A DNA stretch of 9,153 nucleotides from Acidobacteriaceae bacterium (GTDB lineage: Bacteria > Acidobacteriota > Terriglobia > Terriglobales > Acidobacteriaceae). Under the pieces are notes generated by a model that had not been told where the DNA came from, searched no databases, and saw nothing but the letters and a program-made list of their open reading frames with translations. Shown here in pieces: positions 1 to 5,808 of this stretch. The DNA lies in NCBI GenBank assembly GCA_027364815.1, contig DAHXOQ010000099.1, forward strand, positions 1-9,153, given 5' to 3'. Position numbers and translations under genes: made by a program. Numbering within the stretch: the first letter of the stretch is position 1; each line of letters opens with the position of its first letter.

Positions 1-117
1 GACTAATTTTTCGACATAGAAAGAGAACATCTTGTCAACGTGCGGGTACCTGTTGTCACGAGTCCAGCTCTGGATTTCTGGATATCGCTCCTGGACAAAA
101 AACTCCGTACAAGATGG
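1..117 (-). other. Edge-truncated open frame, possible gene fragment
   Basis: On the minus strand 39 codons are open from a TAG at 118-120 to the left edge of the window. The translation has a protein-like composition (it contains RYPEIQSWTRDNRYP and later FSFYVEKLV), but I do not recognise the family. There is no ATG near its beginning; the only ATG in frame is at 28-30, without a ribosome-binding site. An ATG at 134-136 lies in another frame and reads MFTIWLAILYGVF before diverging at a run of six T on the minus strand, where losing one T would join the two frames. This could be the start of a leftward gene carrying a frameshift, a decayed remnant, or chance. Only the sequence to the left can decide. 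Confidence 0.2.
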
Positions 118-128
118 CTAACCAGATA

Positions 129-154
129 GTAAACATTTCCGCGAAGGTGTTTAC
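129..154. repeat. Inverted repeat GTAAACA-N12-TGTTTAC
   Basis: Two perfect 7-base arms (129-135 and 148-154) flank 12 bases. As RNA the stem could extend by two G-U pairs and one A-U pair to a six-base loop (139-144). No T-run follows on either strand, so it is not a standard intrinsic terminator. The arm spacing, about two helical turns centre to centre, would suit a dimeric DNA-binding protein. It lies downstream of the minus-strand zinc-ribbon gene and overlaps the possible start at 134-136 of the edge fragment. Confidence 0.35.
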
Positions 155-204
155 CGTATAGTAACTAAAATTTTGAAAAATTCACCGCCACCAAAAATCC
201 CATC

Positions 205-435
205 TCACCCCGCCTTGCTAACTCCGCTAGCCGCGCCAACACCGCCAACTCCGCTCACAACCTTCTTTCCCCCCAGCGCGTGCGGCCTTCCCAGCGCAAT
301 CTCCGAAGGCAGATACTTTCTTACCTCGCCGCACAAAGGGCACGTCACTGCTACCGATTGGAAAGGGAACTCACGCAACCCCGTCGGAATATCTCTCCGG
401 CAGCGCTTGCAATCCACAACAAAGCATTTCTTCAC
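205..435 (-). CDS. Small conserved-looking zinc-ribbon protein
   Basis: This 76-residue protein on the minus strand has two cysteine pairs, C9-x2-C12 and C32-x2-C35, spaced as in a small zinc ribbon. Between them is a basic stretch and the segment TGLREFPFQSVAVTCPLCGE; after them comes RKYLPSEIALGRPH. The arrangement is what small acidobacterial hypothetical proteins with a zinc knuckle look like to me, but I cannot confirm a family by search. The tail after residue 53 is Gly/Val/Ser-rich and probably disordered. There is no signal peptide or membrane segment, so it should be cytoplasmic. I chose the GTG at 433-435 because AAGG lies seven bases upstream on the minus strand. An ATG at 451-453 would add six residues but has no clear ribosome-binding site; an ATG at 583-585 would add 50 residues of unconvincing sequence. 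It is divergent from the M48 gene. Its function is unknown; binding nucleic acid or a protein partner is only a guess. Confidence 0.65.
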   Translation of the reverse strand: MKKCFVVDCKRCRRDIPTGLREFPFQSVAVTCPLCGEVRKYLPSEIALGRPHALGGKKVVSGVGGVGAASGVSKAG

Positions 436-773
436 ACTTGCACCTTGAAACATACTCAGCAGTATGGCAAATAAAAGGCGAAAATGCAATCGACTTTTCC
501 CACAATCACGCAGATTTCTCTTTGCGACCTCTCGAGGCTCAACCGCTTGTGGGTTTGCTCCCCGGCCACCACAAAAAATTCTCAAATCACCGCATCCAAA
601 CCATCCCGAGGTGGAGTCTAATAGACTGTAGCGAAGCGTCCCGCTTGATCCAGAAAAGAATCACAGCGTCTTCGCTCAATGTAGGACTGTCAATGAGGAC
701 CGGAGCACCAGCGCGTGCAATCACGGCCAACCCCGAGCCATGCACAGCAGCAAGTACTCCGAGGAGGTGCGCG
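436..773. other. Divergent intergenic region with a short palindrome
   Basis: This 338-bp gap separates the two divergent genes and should contain both promoters. The clearest element is a palindrome, AGTCTA-A-TAGACT, at 615-627. Within it TCTAAT (617-622) matches the -10 consensus at five of six bases in the rightward direction, but no good -35 lies 16-18 bases upstream. A weaker inverted repeat, TTGTGG/CCACAA (547-552 and 569-574), has no T-run and is not a terminator. The plus-strand frame of the M48 gene stays open through this region, but its composition and the secretion signal at 774 argue that it is not translated. Confidence 0.4.
762..767 (+). promoter_or_regulatory. Ribosome-binding site of the M48 gene
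   Basis: AGGAGG is a near-perfect Shine-Dalgarno sequence ending six bases before the ATG at 774. It decides the start: the same frame is open back to 438, but only at 774 do a strong ribosome-binding site and a signal peptide coincide. Confidence 0.85.
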
Positions 774-2144
774 ATGAGAATCCGTCTGACCCAGCTTTCC
801 CCAGCCATTCTGGCCACAACGCTCACCCTCTTCGCCGCTGCAACACTTACAGCACAAACACCAGCGACTGCTACGCCCTCATCTGACCCGCAGGCCACTG
901 CGCAACAGACCCCTTCCCAAACTGCGCCTGTTGCTGACAGCACCAAGCCAGCTGACACAACTGCAAAACCCGCTCCGGGCACCACCCCCGTCGGCGGAGA
1001 TCAGCCAGCTCCCGATGCAACAAAGACTGACTCCACCAAGCCCGCCGACAAAACTGGCACCACCACCACCACAGCCGACACCAAACCCGCACCCGGCACG
1101 ACTCCCGTAGGCGGTGATCAGCCTGCTCCCGAAAAATCTGACAAGAACCCATCCAAAGCCGATCTCGAGAAGGTTGTTGAAGTTGGCAGCCAAAAAGTTG
1201 ACGTGAAAAAGGGAAGCATTGACGACGTTGATGCCGTAGGCAACCGCTATATTGGCGCGCGAGGGCTGGGCAACTGGTACTCCACGGACACGGAAATCAA
1301 GATGGGCCGCTCTTACGCAGCCGAAGTTGAAAAGAGCACCCATTTCATCACCGACCCCGTCATCACGGAGTACGTCAACCGCATCGGCCAGAACATCGTC
1401 AAGAACTCCGATTGCAAAGTCCCCTTCACCATCAAGGTCATTGATTCGGACGAGGTCAACGCTTTCGCTCTGCCGGGCGGATTCTTCTACGTCAACTCCG
1501 GCCTCATTCTCAACGCGGATGAGGAGGCTGAACTTGCAGGCGTCATGGCCCATGAGACTGCCCACGTATGCGCGCATCACGCGGCCCGCGAGATGACGCG
1601 GATGAATTACGCACAGATTGGCACCATCCCACTAATATTCCTCGGCGGATGGACTGGTTACGAAATATACGAGGCAGCTTCCATCGCCATCCCCATCACT
1701 TTCTTGCAATTCTCACGCGACTTTGAGGCCCAGGCCGATTACCTCGGCATACAGTACATGTACCGCGCTGGATACGATCCCCAGGCCTTCATCGCCTTCT
1801 TTGAGAAGGTTCAGGCACTCGAGAAACGCAAACCCGGCGCCGTCTCCAAGATCTTCGCCGACCATCCCCAGACCCCGGACCGTATCCTCCACTCGCAGAT
1901 GGAGATTGCCCGCATTCTGCCGGCGCGTGACGAGTATACGGTCACCACGAGCGAGTTCAACGAGGTGAAGGCGCGCCTGGCCCGCATTGAAAACAAGCGC
2001 CGCCTCAACGACACCAAAGGCAAAAAGCCCAGCCTGCGCAAAGCCAGCTCGACGGACCCCAACGCGTCCAGCGGCGGCAACAGTACTGACCCCAACGCCG
2101 ACGACCGTCCGACGCTCCACAAGCGCGACGATACGCAGAATTGA
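774..2144 (+). CDS. Exported M48-family zinc metallopeptidase
   Basis: This 456-residue protein begins with a Sec-type signal peptide (MRIRLTQLSPAILATTLTLF, then AAATLTAQ; likely cleavage near residue 27), with no lipobox cysteine. Residues 30-125 form a Thr/Pro/Ala-rich, probably disordered linker containing a duplicated 16-residue unit. The peptidase domain runs from about 174 to 400. It has NAFALPGGFFYVNSG, the zinc and catalytic motif HETAH (H260, E261, H264), the third zinc ligand in FEAQAD (E318, with D322), and the conserved HPQTPDRI (364-371). All key residues of an M48 enzyme are present. A hydrophobic stretch lies at about 285-312, between the zinc motifs, as is usual in M48. There are no TPR repeats, so it is not BepA-like over its whole length. 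The last 50 residues are Lys/Ser/Asp-rich and repeat STDPNA. Known relatives degrade misfolded envelope proteins; this one is probably periplasmic with a similar role, but its substrates are unknown. It appears to be transcribed alone. Confidence 0.93.
   Translation: MRIRLTQLSPAILATTLTLFAAATLTAQTPATATPSSDPQATAQQTPSQTAPVADSTKPADTTAKPAPGTTPVGGDQPAPDATKTDSTKPADKTGTTTTTADTKPAPGTTPVGGDQPAPEKSDKNPSKADLEKVVEVGSQKVDVKKGSIDDVDAVGNRYIGARGLGNWYSTDTEIKMGRSYAAEVEKSTHFITDPVITEYVNRIGQNIVKNSDCKVPFTIKVIDSDEVNAFALPGGFFYVNSGLILNADEEAELAGVMAHETAHVCAHHAAREMTRMNYAQIGTIPLIFLGGWTGYEIYEAASIAIPITFLQFSRDFEAQADYLGIQYMYRAGYDPQAFIAFFEKVQALEKRKPGAVSKIFADHPQTPDRILHSQMEIARILPARDEYTVTTSEFNEVKARLARIENKRRLNDTKGKKPSLRKASSTDPNASSGGNSTDPNADDRPTLHKRDDTQN
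966..1130 (+). repeat. Duplicated linker unit in the M48 protein
   Basis: The 16-residue sequence KPAPGTTPVGGDQPAP occurs at residues 65-80 (bases 966-1013) and 104-119 (1083-1130). The copies start 117 bases apart, so a 39-codon unit was probably duplicated. The protein copies are identical, but many codons differ at third positions (for example gtc/gta, gga/ggt, cca/cct). That suggests an old duplication kept at protein level rather than a recent slippage. Confidence 0.85.
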
Positions 2145-2426
2145 AAGGCAGTTCTCCGTTGCCAGTAGTCGGAGAGCAGGGGCTGGAATGAGATTGCATA
2201 AAAATAAATTTGGCTGATTCGAGCAAAAGGCATACAGCAGGGACTGAAATCCCGAGTCGTTTTGGCGGAGTGCGTGAGCGGCGCGCTTAAAACCCCTTCC
2301 TTTCAAAACCAGCCATTGGCACCTGTTTTTAATTTCCTCCGCAACTTGCGGCCAAAAATGGAGTCTAAGCAAATAAGATCAGTGAATTTTGACTCGCTGG
2401 GCGGATTAGCGCCCTCGGGTTTGCAC
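2145..2426. other. Intergenic region after the M48 gene, weak hairpin only
   Basis: No gene is supported here. Just after the M48 stop, bases 2151-2158 and 2170-2177 can pair as an 8-bp stem (one G-U) with an 11-base loop. No T-run follows, so it is at most a weak or factor-assisted terminator or an mRNA 3' end. A second small stem, GGGCG/CGCCC, lies at 2399-2414. An open frame beginning at 2262 overlaps the following gene and has no family features. Confidence 0.3.
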
Positions 2427-2486
2427 CCATGTAAGCGCACAATGATCCGGTTAAGCTCACAACAAGCCGGTTACGCTGACAAAAAT
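2427..2486 (+). mobile_element. Three 20-bp tandem repeats, possible solitary IS21-family end
   Basis: Three imperfect copies follow with a period of exactly 20 bases: 2427-2446, 2447-2466 and 2467-2486. Their cores are GTAAGCGCACAA (2431), TTAAGCTCACAA (2451) and TTACGCTGACAA (2471). Copies 2 and 3 match at 16 of 20 bases; copies 1 and 2 at 13 of 20. IS21-family insertion sequences are known to begin with TG and to carry several such repeats at their ends as transposase-binding sites. Here a TG starts at 2430, just at the first core. No istA or istB gene and no opposite end is present, so this would be a relic. A set of regulator sites for the sedolisin gene 41 bases downstream is the main alternative. 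Confidence 0.4.
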
Positions 2487-2501
2487 AGTACACGTACTAT
2501 T
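2484..2501. promoter_or_regulatory. Perfect palindrome, candidate operator of the first sedolisin gene
   Basis: AATAGTAC-AC-GTACTATT is an inverted repeat with 8-base arms and a 2-base centre, ending 25 bases before the start codon at 2527. CTGACA at 2476-2481 is close to a -35 hexamer and TATTGA (2498-2503, 16-base spacer) is a weak -10, so the palindrome would lie between promoter elements, the usual place for a repressor site. Small dimeric repressors such as the BlaI or PadR type use sites of this general shape, but assigning a family is inference. As RNA it would be only a short hairpin. Confidence 0.45.
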
Positions 2502-2526
2502 GAAATGAAAGGGGCAGCCTTCAGCC
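2502..2526 (+). promoter_or_regulatory. Leader and ribosome-binding region of the first sedolisin
   Basis: GAAATGAAAGGGGCA begins exactly 25 bases before the ATG, with GGGG at 2511-2514 as the likely Shine-Dalgarno core, 12 bases from the start (rather far). The second sedolisin has GAAACGAAAGGGACA at the same distance, so this leader was duplicated with the gene and supports both start choices. Confidence 0.6.
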
Positions 2527-5500
2527 ATGCGACACACCCGTATCTCACTCTTTGCCTTCCTCTCACTCTTCGCGGCCTTTGCTCTCTGCACTGGCTTTGC
2601 TCATGCTCAGAGCTCTTCAGCGCCTTCGCGCATCACGGGTGCCGTTGATGAGAACGTACTGACCCCTTTGCAAGGCAATATTACTGCTCGCGCGCAACAG
2701 CAGTTCGATCAGGGAGCAGCCTCGCCCTCCACACAGTTGACGCACATGCGCCTTGTACTCAAGCGCAGCCCAACCCAGGATGCCGCACTCAAAGCTTTCG
2801 CGGCTCAGCAGTTGGATCCCAACTCGCCGAACTATCACAACTGGATTACACCCGAGCAATTCGGGCAAAGATACGGCCTCTCCGAAGCTGACATCTCGGC
2901 ACTCACAAATTGGATACAGTTTCATGGGCTCACGGTCGAGTCGGTTTCCAAGGGGCGCAATTTGATTTATTTTTCTGGCACTGTCGGTCAAGTGGAGGAG
3001 ATGCTTCATACCCAGATTCACTCATTCAAGGCTAACGGCGAGCAGTTCTACGCCAACATTAGCGCGCCGCAGATTCCTGCCGCATTTGCCCCCGTCGTCA
3101 TCGGCGTAGCGCATCTCAATACATTGGTGCCGAGGCCCAATTTCAAAGCGGGACCCGTTGGACTGCGCAATCCACAAACCAAGAAGCTTGAGCCAATGCC
3201 CAAACAAACGGGTGGAGTCTCACCAAATCTGACCCTGTCTTCTAATGGCCAACCGACTCTCTACATCACGCCGATGGATGCGGCGACGATTTACGATACG
3301 CCCAATACCACTTACAACATCAATTACGCCGCCGGTACAACCTATGACGGCACAGGAGTCACCATCGGTATCGGTGGCACTTCGAGCATTTCCCTAACTA
3401 CCCTGGGAAACTTTCACTCCGGTTTCATGAACAGCGCAGCCACCAACACCACCGAGGTTGACACAGGCGCTGTCAGCGTCACTACAGGTCAGGATGAAGC
3501 TTACCTCGATCTCGAGCTATCGAGTGGCATGGCGCCCGGGGCATCCATCATCTATTACCCGTCCGCTGATCTTTTTTCAGGGATTACGACGGCGATCGAT
3601 GCCAACAATATCGACATCTTCAGCCTCAGCTATGGACAATGCGAGTGGTTCATGGATAGCGCTGACAACGCCAGCATGAATGCGACGTGGTTACAGGCTG
3701 CGGTGCAGGGAATCAGCGTTACCGCCTCCAGCGGCGACAGCGGCACGGCTGGTTGCGATAATCCCAACGGCCCTAACGGAACCAACACAATCAACGCACA
3801 ATACGGAGCCCAGGTCAGCGGTTTAGCGTCTACGCCTTACGACATTGCTGTCGGCGGTACGGACTTCTATGACCTGTTGAATAACTTCAACACTTACGTC
3901 AGCTCCAACAACAACCCTACATACAGCGGTTCGGCCAAGGGCTACATTCCCGAATCCTCATGGAATGAATCCACTGCCTCATCCACTTTCAATTTGGGAC
4001 CTGGTTGGGGCACCCCCGCTGACTCGTACCTTGCCAATAATTATCCCTGGGACGTCATTCCAGGCGACTCACAATACGACGCGATCTGGGCCGGCTCGGG
4101 TGGCCCAAGCATCTGCTCCACCAATGACACTACTTATGGCGTAGGGGGAGCGGTCAACACGGGTAATTGCATTAGCGGCTATCCCAAGCCTGCCTGGCAA
4201 ACAGGCTCTGGAGTGCCGGCCGATGGCGCCCGTGATCTCCCGGATGTTTCCCTCATGTCTGGCAGCGGCCTCTTCAACGCAGCGTGGCTCGCCTGTACTG
4301 ATGACCCCGTTACCGGTCAACCTGGCATCACCACCAATTGCGATGCAACGAATCCAAATACCAATTATTTCGCATCCTTTGGTGGTACTTCTGCCGCAAC
4401 CCCCTCTTTTGCCGGTATCCTTGCGCAGGTTCGCCAGAAGACCGGTGGCCGACTGGGTCAGGCAGCAGCCCAACTTTACGCACTAGCCGCCAGCGCCAAC
4501 GGCAGCACCATCTTCCACGACACCCAACTGGGCAACAACTCTGTTGCATGCGATCCAACACTCACACCTGATGGAAGCTGCCAGATCGACAGTATTGGCT
4601 ATAACTTTGAATCAGGCTACAACACAGCCACCGGCTATGACCTCGCAACCGGTCTCGGCAGTGTGGATGCCACGCAACTGGTCGCCAACTGGCCCGCAAC
4701 CACCGGCCTCGGCGCCTTTACAGTCACGGCCTCTGATGTAACCATCACGGCAGGCGCCACCACAGGTAATACCTCGAACATCACGATCACTCCCACAGGC
4801 AACTACTCCGGCACAGTGACGTGGACCGCAACTGTCACCTCGGCACCAGCCGGCGCAGTCGGCGTTCCAACCTTTACTTACACGCCGGCAACGGGCCTGA
4901 CCTTCACAAACGGCGGCGCTGCACAATCCGGCACTGTTGCCGTCAATACAACGGGAACAGTTGCCATGCTGCACAAGAGCAGCCCGTATGAGTACGCCTC
5001 AAATAGAGGCAACTGGTTCAAGGCAGCCGGGGGATTTGTCTTCGCATCCTTCCTGCTCTTCTTTGTGCCGGGCCGGATTCGCAGGGCGCGTAACCTTTTA
5101 ATGACCCTGCTTCTCACTGTCGCATGCACATTCACTATCATTGGTTGCGGAAATGGCAACAATGGTCCAAACTTCCTTACTCCTACAATCACAGTTACGC
5201 CTGGTGCGAACCCAGTTTCATACAACTCCGCATTGAGTGTCAGCGTCGCTGTCACAGGCTCTGGAGCAGCACCCACAGGCACCGTAACTCTGACCAGCGG
5301 CAGTTATACATCAGCGACTACTACCCTGGCTGCAGGCTCGGCCACCTTTAGCATTCCGGCTAACACATTCAAATCAGCCGGAACTTACAACCTCATCGGC
5401 AATTACTCCGGCGACATGGTCTACAACTCAGGTACTGGCAGCAGCAGTGTCAAGGTCACCGGCCCCGCCACAACAACAGGTAATTACGTGGTCACAGTTG

Positions 5501-5565
5501 TAGCTACGGGCAGCGATGCCGCAGCCACAACACGTTCCACCACATTCAATCTGACGGTGAATTAA
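2527..5565 (+). CDS. Pre-pro-sedolisin (S53 peptidase) with Ig-like tail
   Basis: This 1012-residue protein should be a secreted, acid-acting serine-carboxyl endopeptidase made as a zymogen. Domains in order: Sec signal peptide (1-27, cleavage after AHA); Pro-kuma_activ propeptide (about 36-204, with SPNYHNWITPEQFG); S53 catalytic domain (about 245-720); a beta-rich module (730-817); an internal double-hydrophobic segment (833-874); an Ig-like group-3 (Big_3_5-type) module (about 884-978); and a tail ending TTFNLTVN. The catalytic set is complete: E324 and D328 in DEAYLD, oxyanion D404 in SSGDSG, and nucleophile S622 in GGTSAATP. D665 (FHDT) and the ATGLGS loop at 707-712 match the family's calcium-site region. 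Cysteines occur in pairs, fitting disulfides outside the cytoplasm. The catalytic Glu-to-Ser distance (298 residues) exceeds that of kumamolisin (about 200), so loops are inserted. The internal segment ends in a lipobox-like IIGC (C874). The start is fixed by the signal peptide. It is a tandem paralogue of the next gene; the substrate is unknown. Confidence 0.95.
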   Translation: MRHTRISLFAFLSLFAAFALCTGFAHAQSSSAPSRITGAVDENVLTPLQGNITARAQQQFDQGAASPSTQLTHMRLVLKRSPTQDAALKAFAAQQLDPNSPNYHNWITPEQFGQRYGLSEADISALTNWIQFHGLTVESVSKGRNLIYFSGTVGQVEEMLHTQIHSFKANGEQFYANISAPQIPAAFAPVVIGVAHLNTLVPRPNFKAGPVGLRNPQTKKLEPMPKQTGGVSPNLTLSSNGQPTLYITPMDAATIYDTPNTTYNINYAAGTTYDGTGVTIGIGGTSSISLTTLGNFHSGFMNSAATNTTEVDTGAVSVTTGQDEAYLDLELSSGMAPGASIIYYPSADLFSGITTAIDANNIDIFSLSYGQCEWFMDSADNASMNATWLQAAVQGISVTASSGDSGTAGCDNPNGPNGTNTINAQYGAQVSGLASTPYDIAVGGTDFYDLLNNFNTYVSSNNNPTYSGSAKGYIPESSWNESTASSTFNLGPGWGTPADSYLANNYPWDVIPGDSQYDAIWAGSGGPSICSTNDTTYGVGGAVNTGNCISGYPKPAWQTGSGVPADGARDLPDVSLMSGSGLFNAAWLACTDDPVTGQPGITTNCDATNPNTNYFASFGGTSAATPSFAGILAQVRQKTGGRLGQAAAQLYALAASANGSTIFHDTQLGNNSVACDPTLTPDGSCQIDSIGYNFESGYNTATGYDLATGLGSVDATQLVANWPATTGLGAFTVTASDVTITAGATTGNTSNITITPTGNYSGTVTWTATVTSAPAGAVGVPTFTYTPATGLTFTNGGAAQSGTVAVNTTGTVAMLHKSSPYEYASNRGNWFKAAGGFVFASFLLFFVPGRIRRARNLLMTLLLTVACTFTIIGCGNGNNGPNFLTPTITVTPGANPVSYNSALSVSVAVTGSGAAPTGTVTLTSGSYTSATTTLAAGSATFSIPANTFKSAGTYNLIGNYSGDMVYNSGTGSSSVKVTGPATTTGNYVVTVVATGSDAAATTRSTTFNLTVN

Positions 5566-5603
5566 GAACAGTGCCCAGTTGTCAATAAAGCCGCAGCAAT
5601 AAC

Positions 5604-5637
5604 AAAAAGGCCCTCCCTAACCGGGGAGGGCCTTTTT
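5604..5637. terminator. Intrinsic terminator after the first sedolisin
   Basis: AAAAAGGCCCTCCC (5604-5617) pairs perfectly with GGGAGGGCCTTTTT (5624-5637): 14 base pairs including a GC-rich core, a six-base loop and a T-run. The A-run on the other side would let it work in both directions. It lies 39 bases after the stop codon and separates the two sedolisins into different transcription units. Confidence 0.95.
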
Positions 5638-5808
5638 CATCTCCATCTTCCTGATTCTTACAATAAAATAATCTCCCATAAACGCCCCAAACGTGTAATA
5701 TGAATCTTCGTGACTTTCAGACTGATTGCTCGTAACTAAGTGGAGACGATTTTTAGATCTTCTCTTCACCCTACTGGTCACTTGAAACGAAAGGGACAAT
5801 ATCCGACA
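5638..5808 (+). promoter_or_regulatory. Promoter and leader region of the second sedolisin
   Basis: This 171-bp stretch must contain the promoter if the terminator before it is efficient. It is AT-rich; TAATAT at 5696-5701 is -10-like, but no convincing -35 lies upstream, so I name no promoter. At 5784-5808 is the leader shared with the first sedolisin: GAAACGAAAGGGACA, 25 bases before the ATG, with AAGGG (5791-5795) as the probable Shine-Dalgarno sequence. The repeats and palindrome found upstream of the first sedolisin are absent here, so the two copies may be regulated differently. Confidence 0.5.

Noticed and set aside
173..448. Plus-strand open frame of 91 codons
   Set aside because: It is antisense to the CxxC protein and its Pro/Thr/Ser-rich start is the mirror of that gene's Gly-rich tail.
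438..773. Upstream 112-codon extension of the M48 frame
   Set aside because: It overlaps nothing that looks like a domain, lacks a ribosome-binding site, and would place a typical signal peptide 112 residues inside the protein; AGGAGG at 762-767 marks the start at 774.
879..1580. Long minus-strand frame (233 codons) under the M48 gene, and similar antisense frames under 1713-2372, 4612-5282, 5992-6447 and 7650-9105
   Set aside because: All lie opposite well-supported genes, have biased compositions expected from antisense reading of GC-rich codons, and show no recognisable motif.
2151..2177. Hairpin after the M48 stop as an intrinsic terminator
   Set aside because: The 8-bp stem has an 11-base loop and no T-run, unlike the two strong terminators in the window.
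2427..2486. Tandem repeats as a CRISPR array
   Set aside because: The period is 20 bases with no distinct spacers and the copies are imperfect, so repeat-spacer structure is absent; there are no cas genes.
2262..2648. Plus-strand frame of 128 codons before and overlapping the first sedolisin
   Set aside because: It runs through the repeat and palindrome into the signal-peptide coding region in another frame; no ribosome-binding site or domain.
5740..5808. Upstream GTG start of the second sedolisin
   Set aside because: No ribosome-binding site precedes the GTG, and the added 23 residues would sit in front of a signal peptide; the leader shared with the first sedolisin points to 5809.
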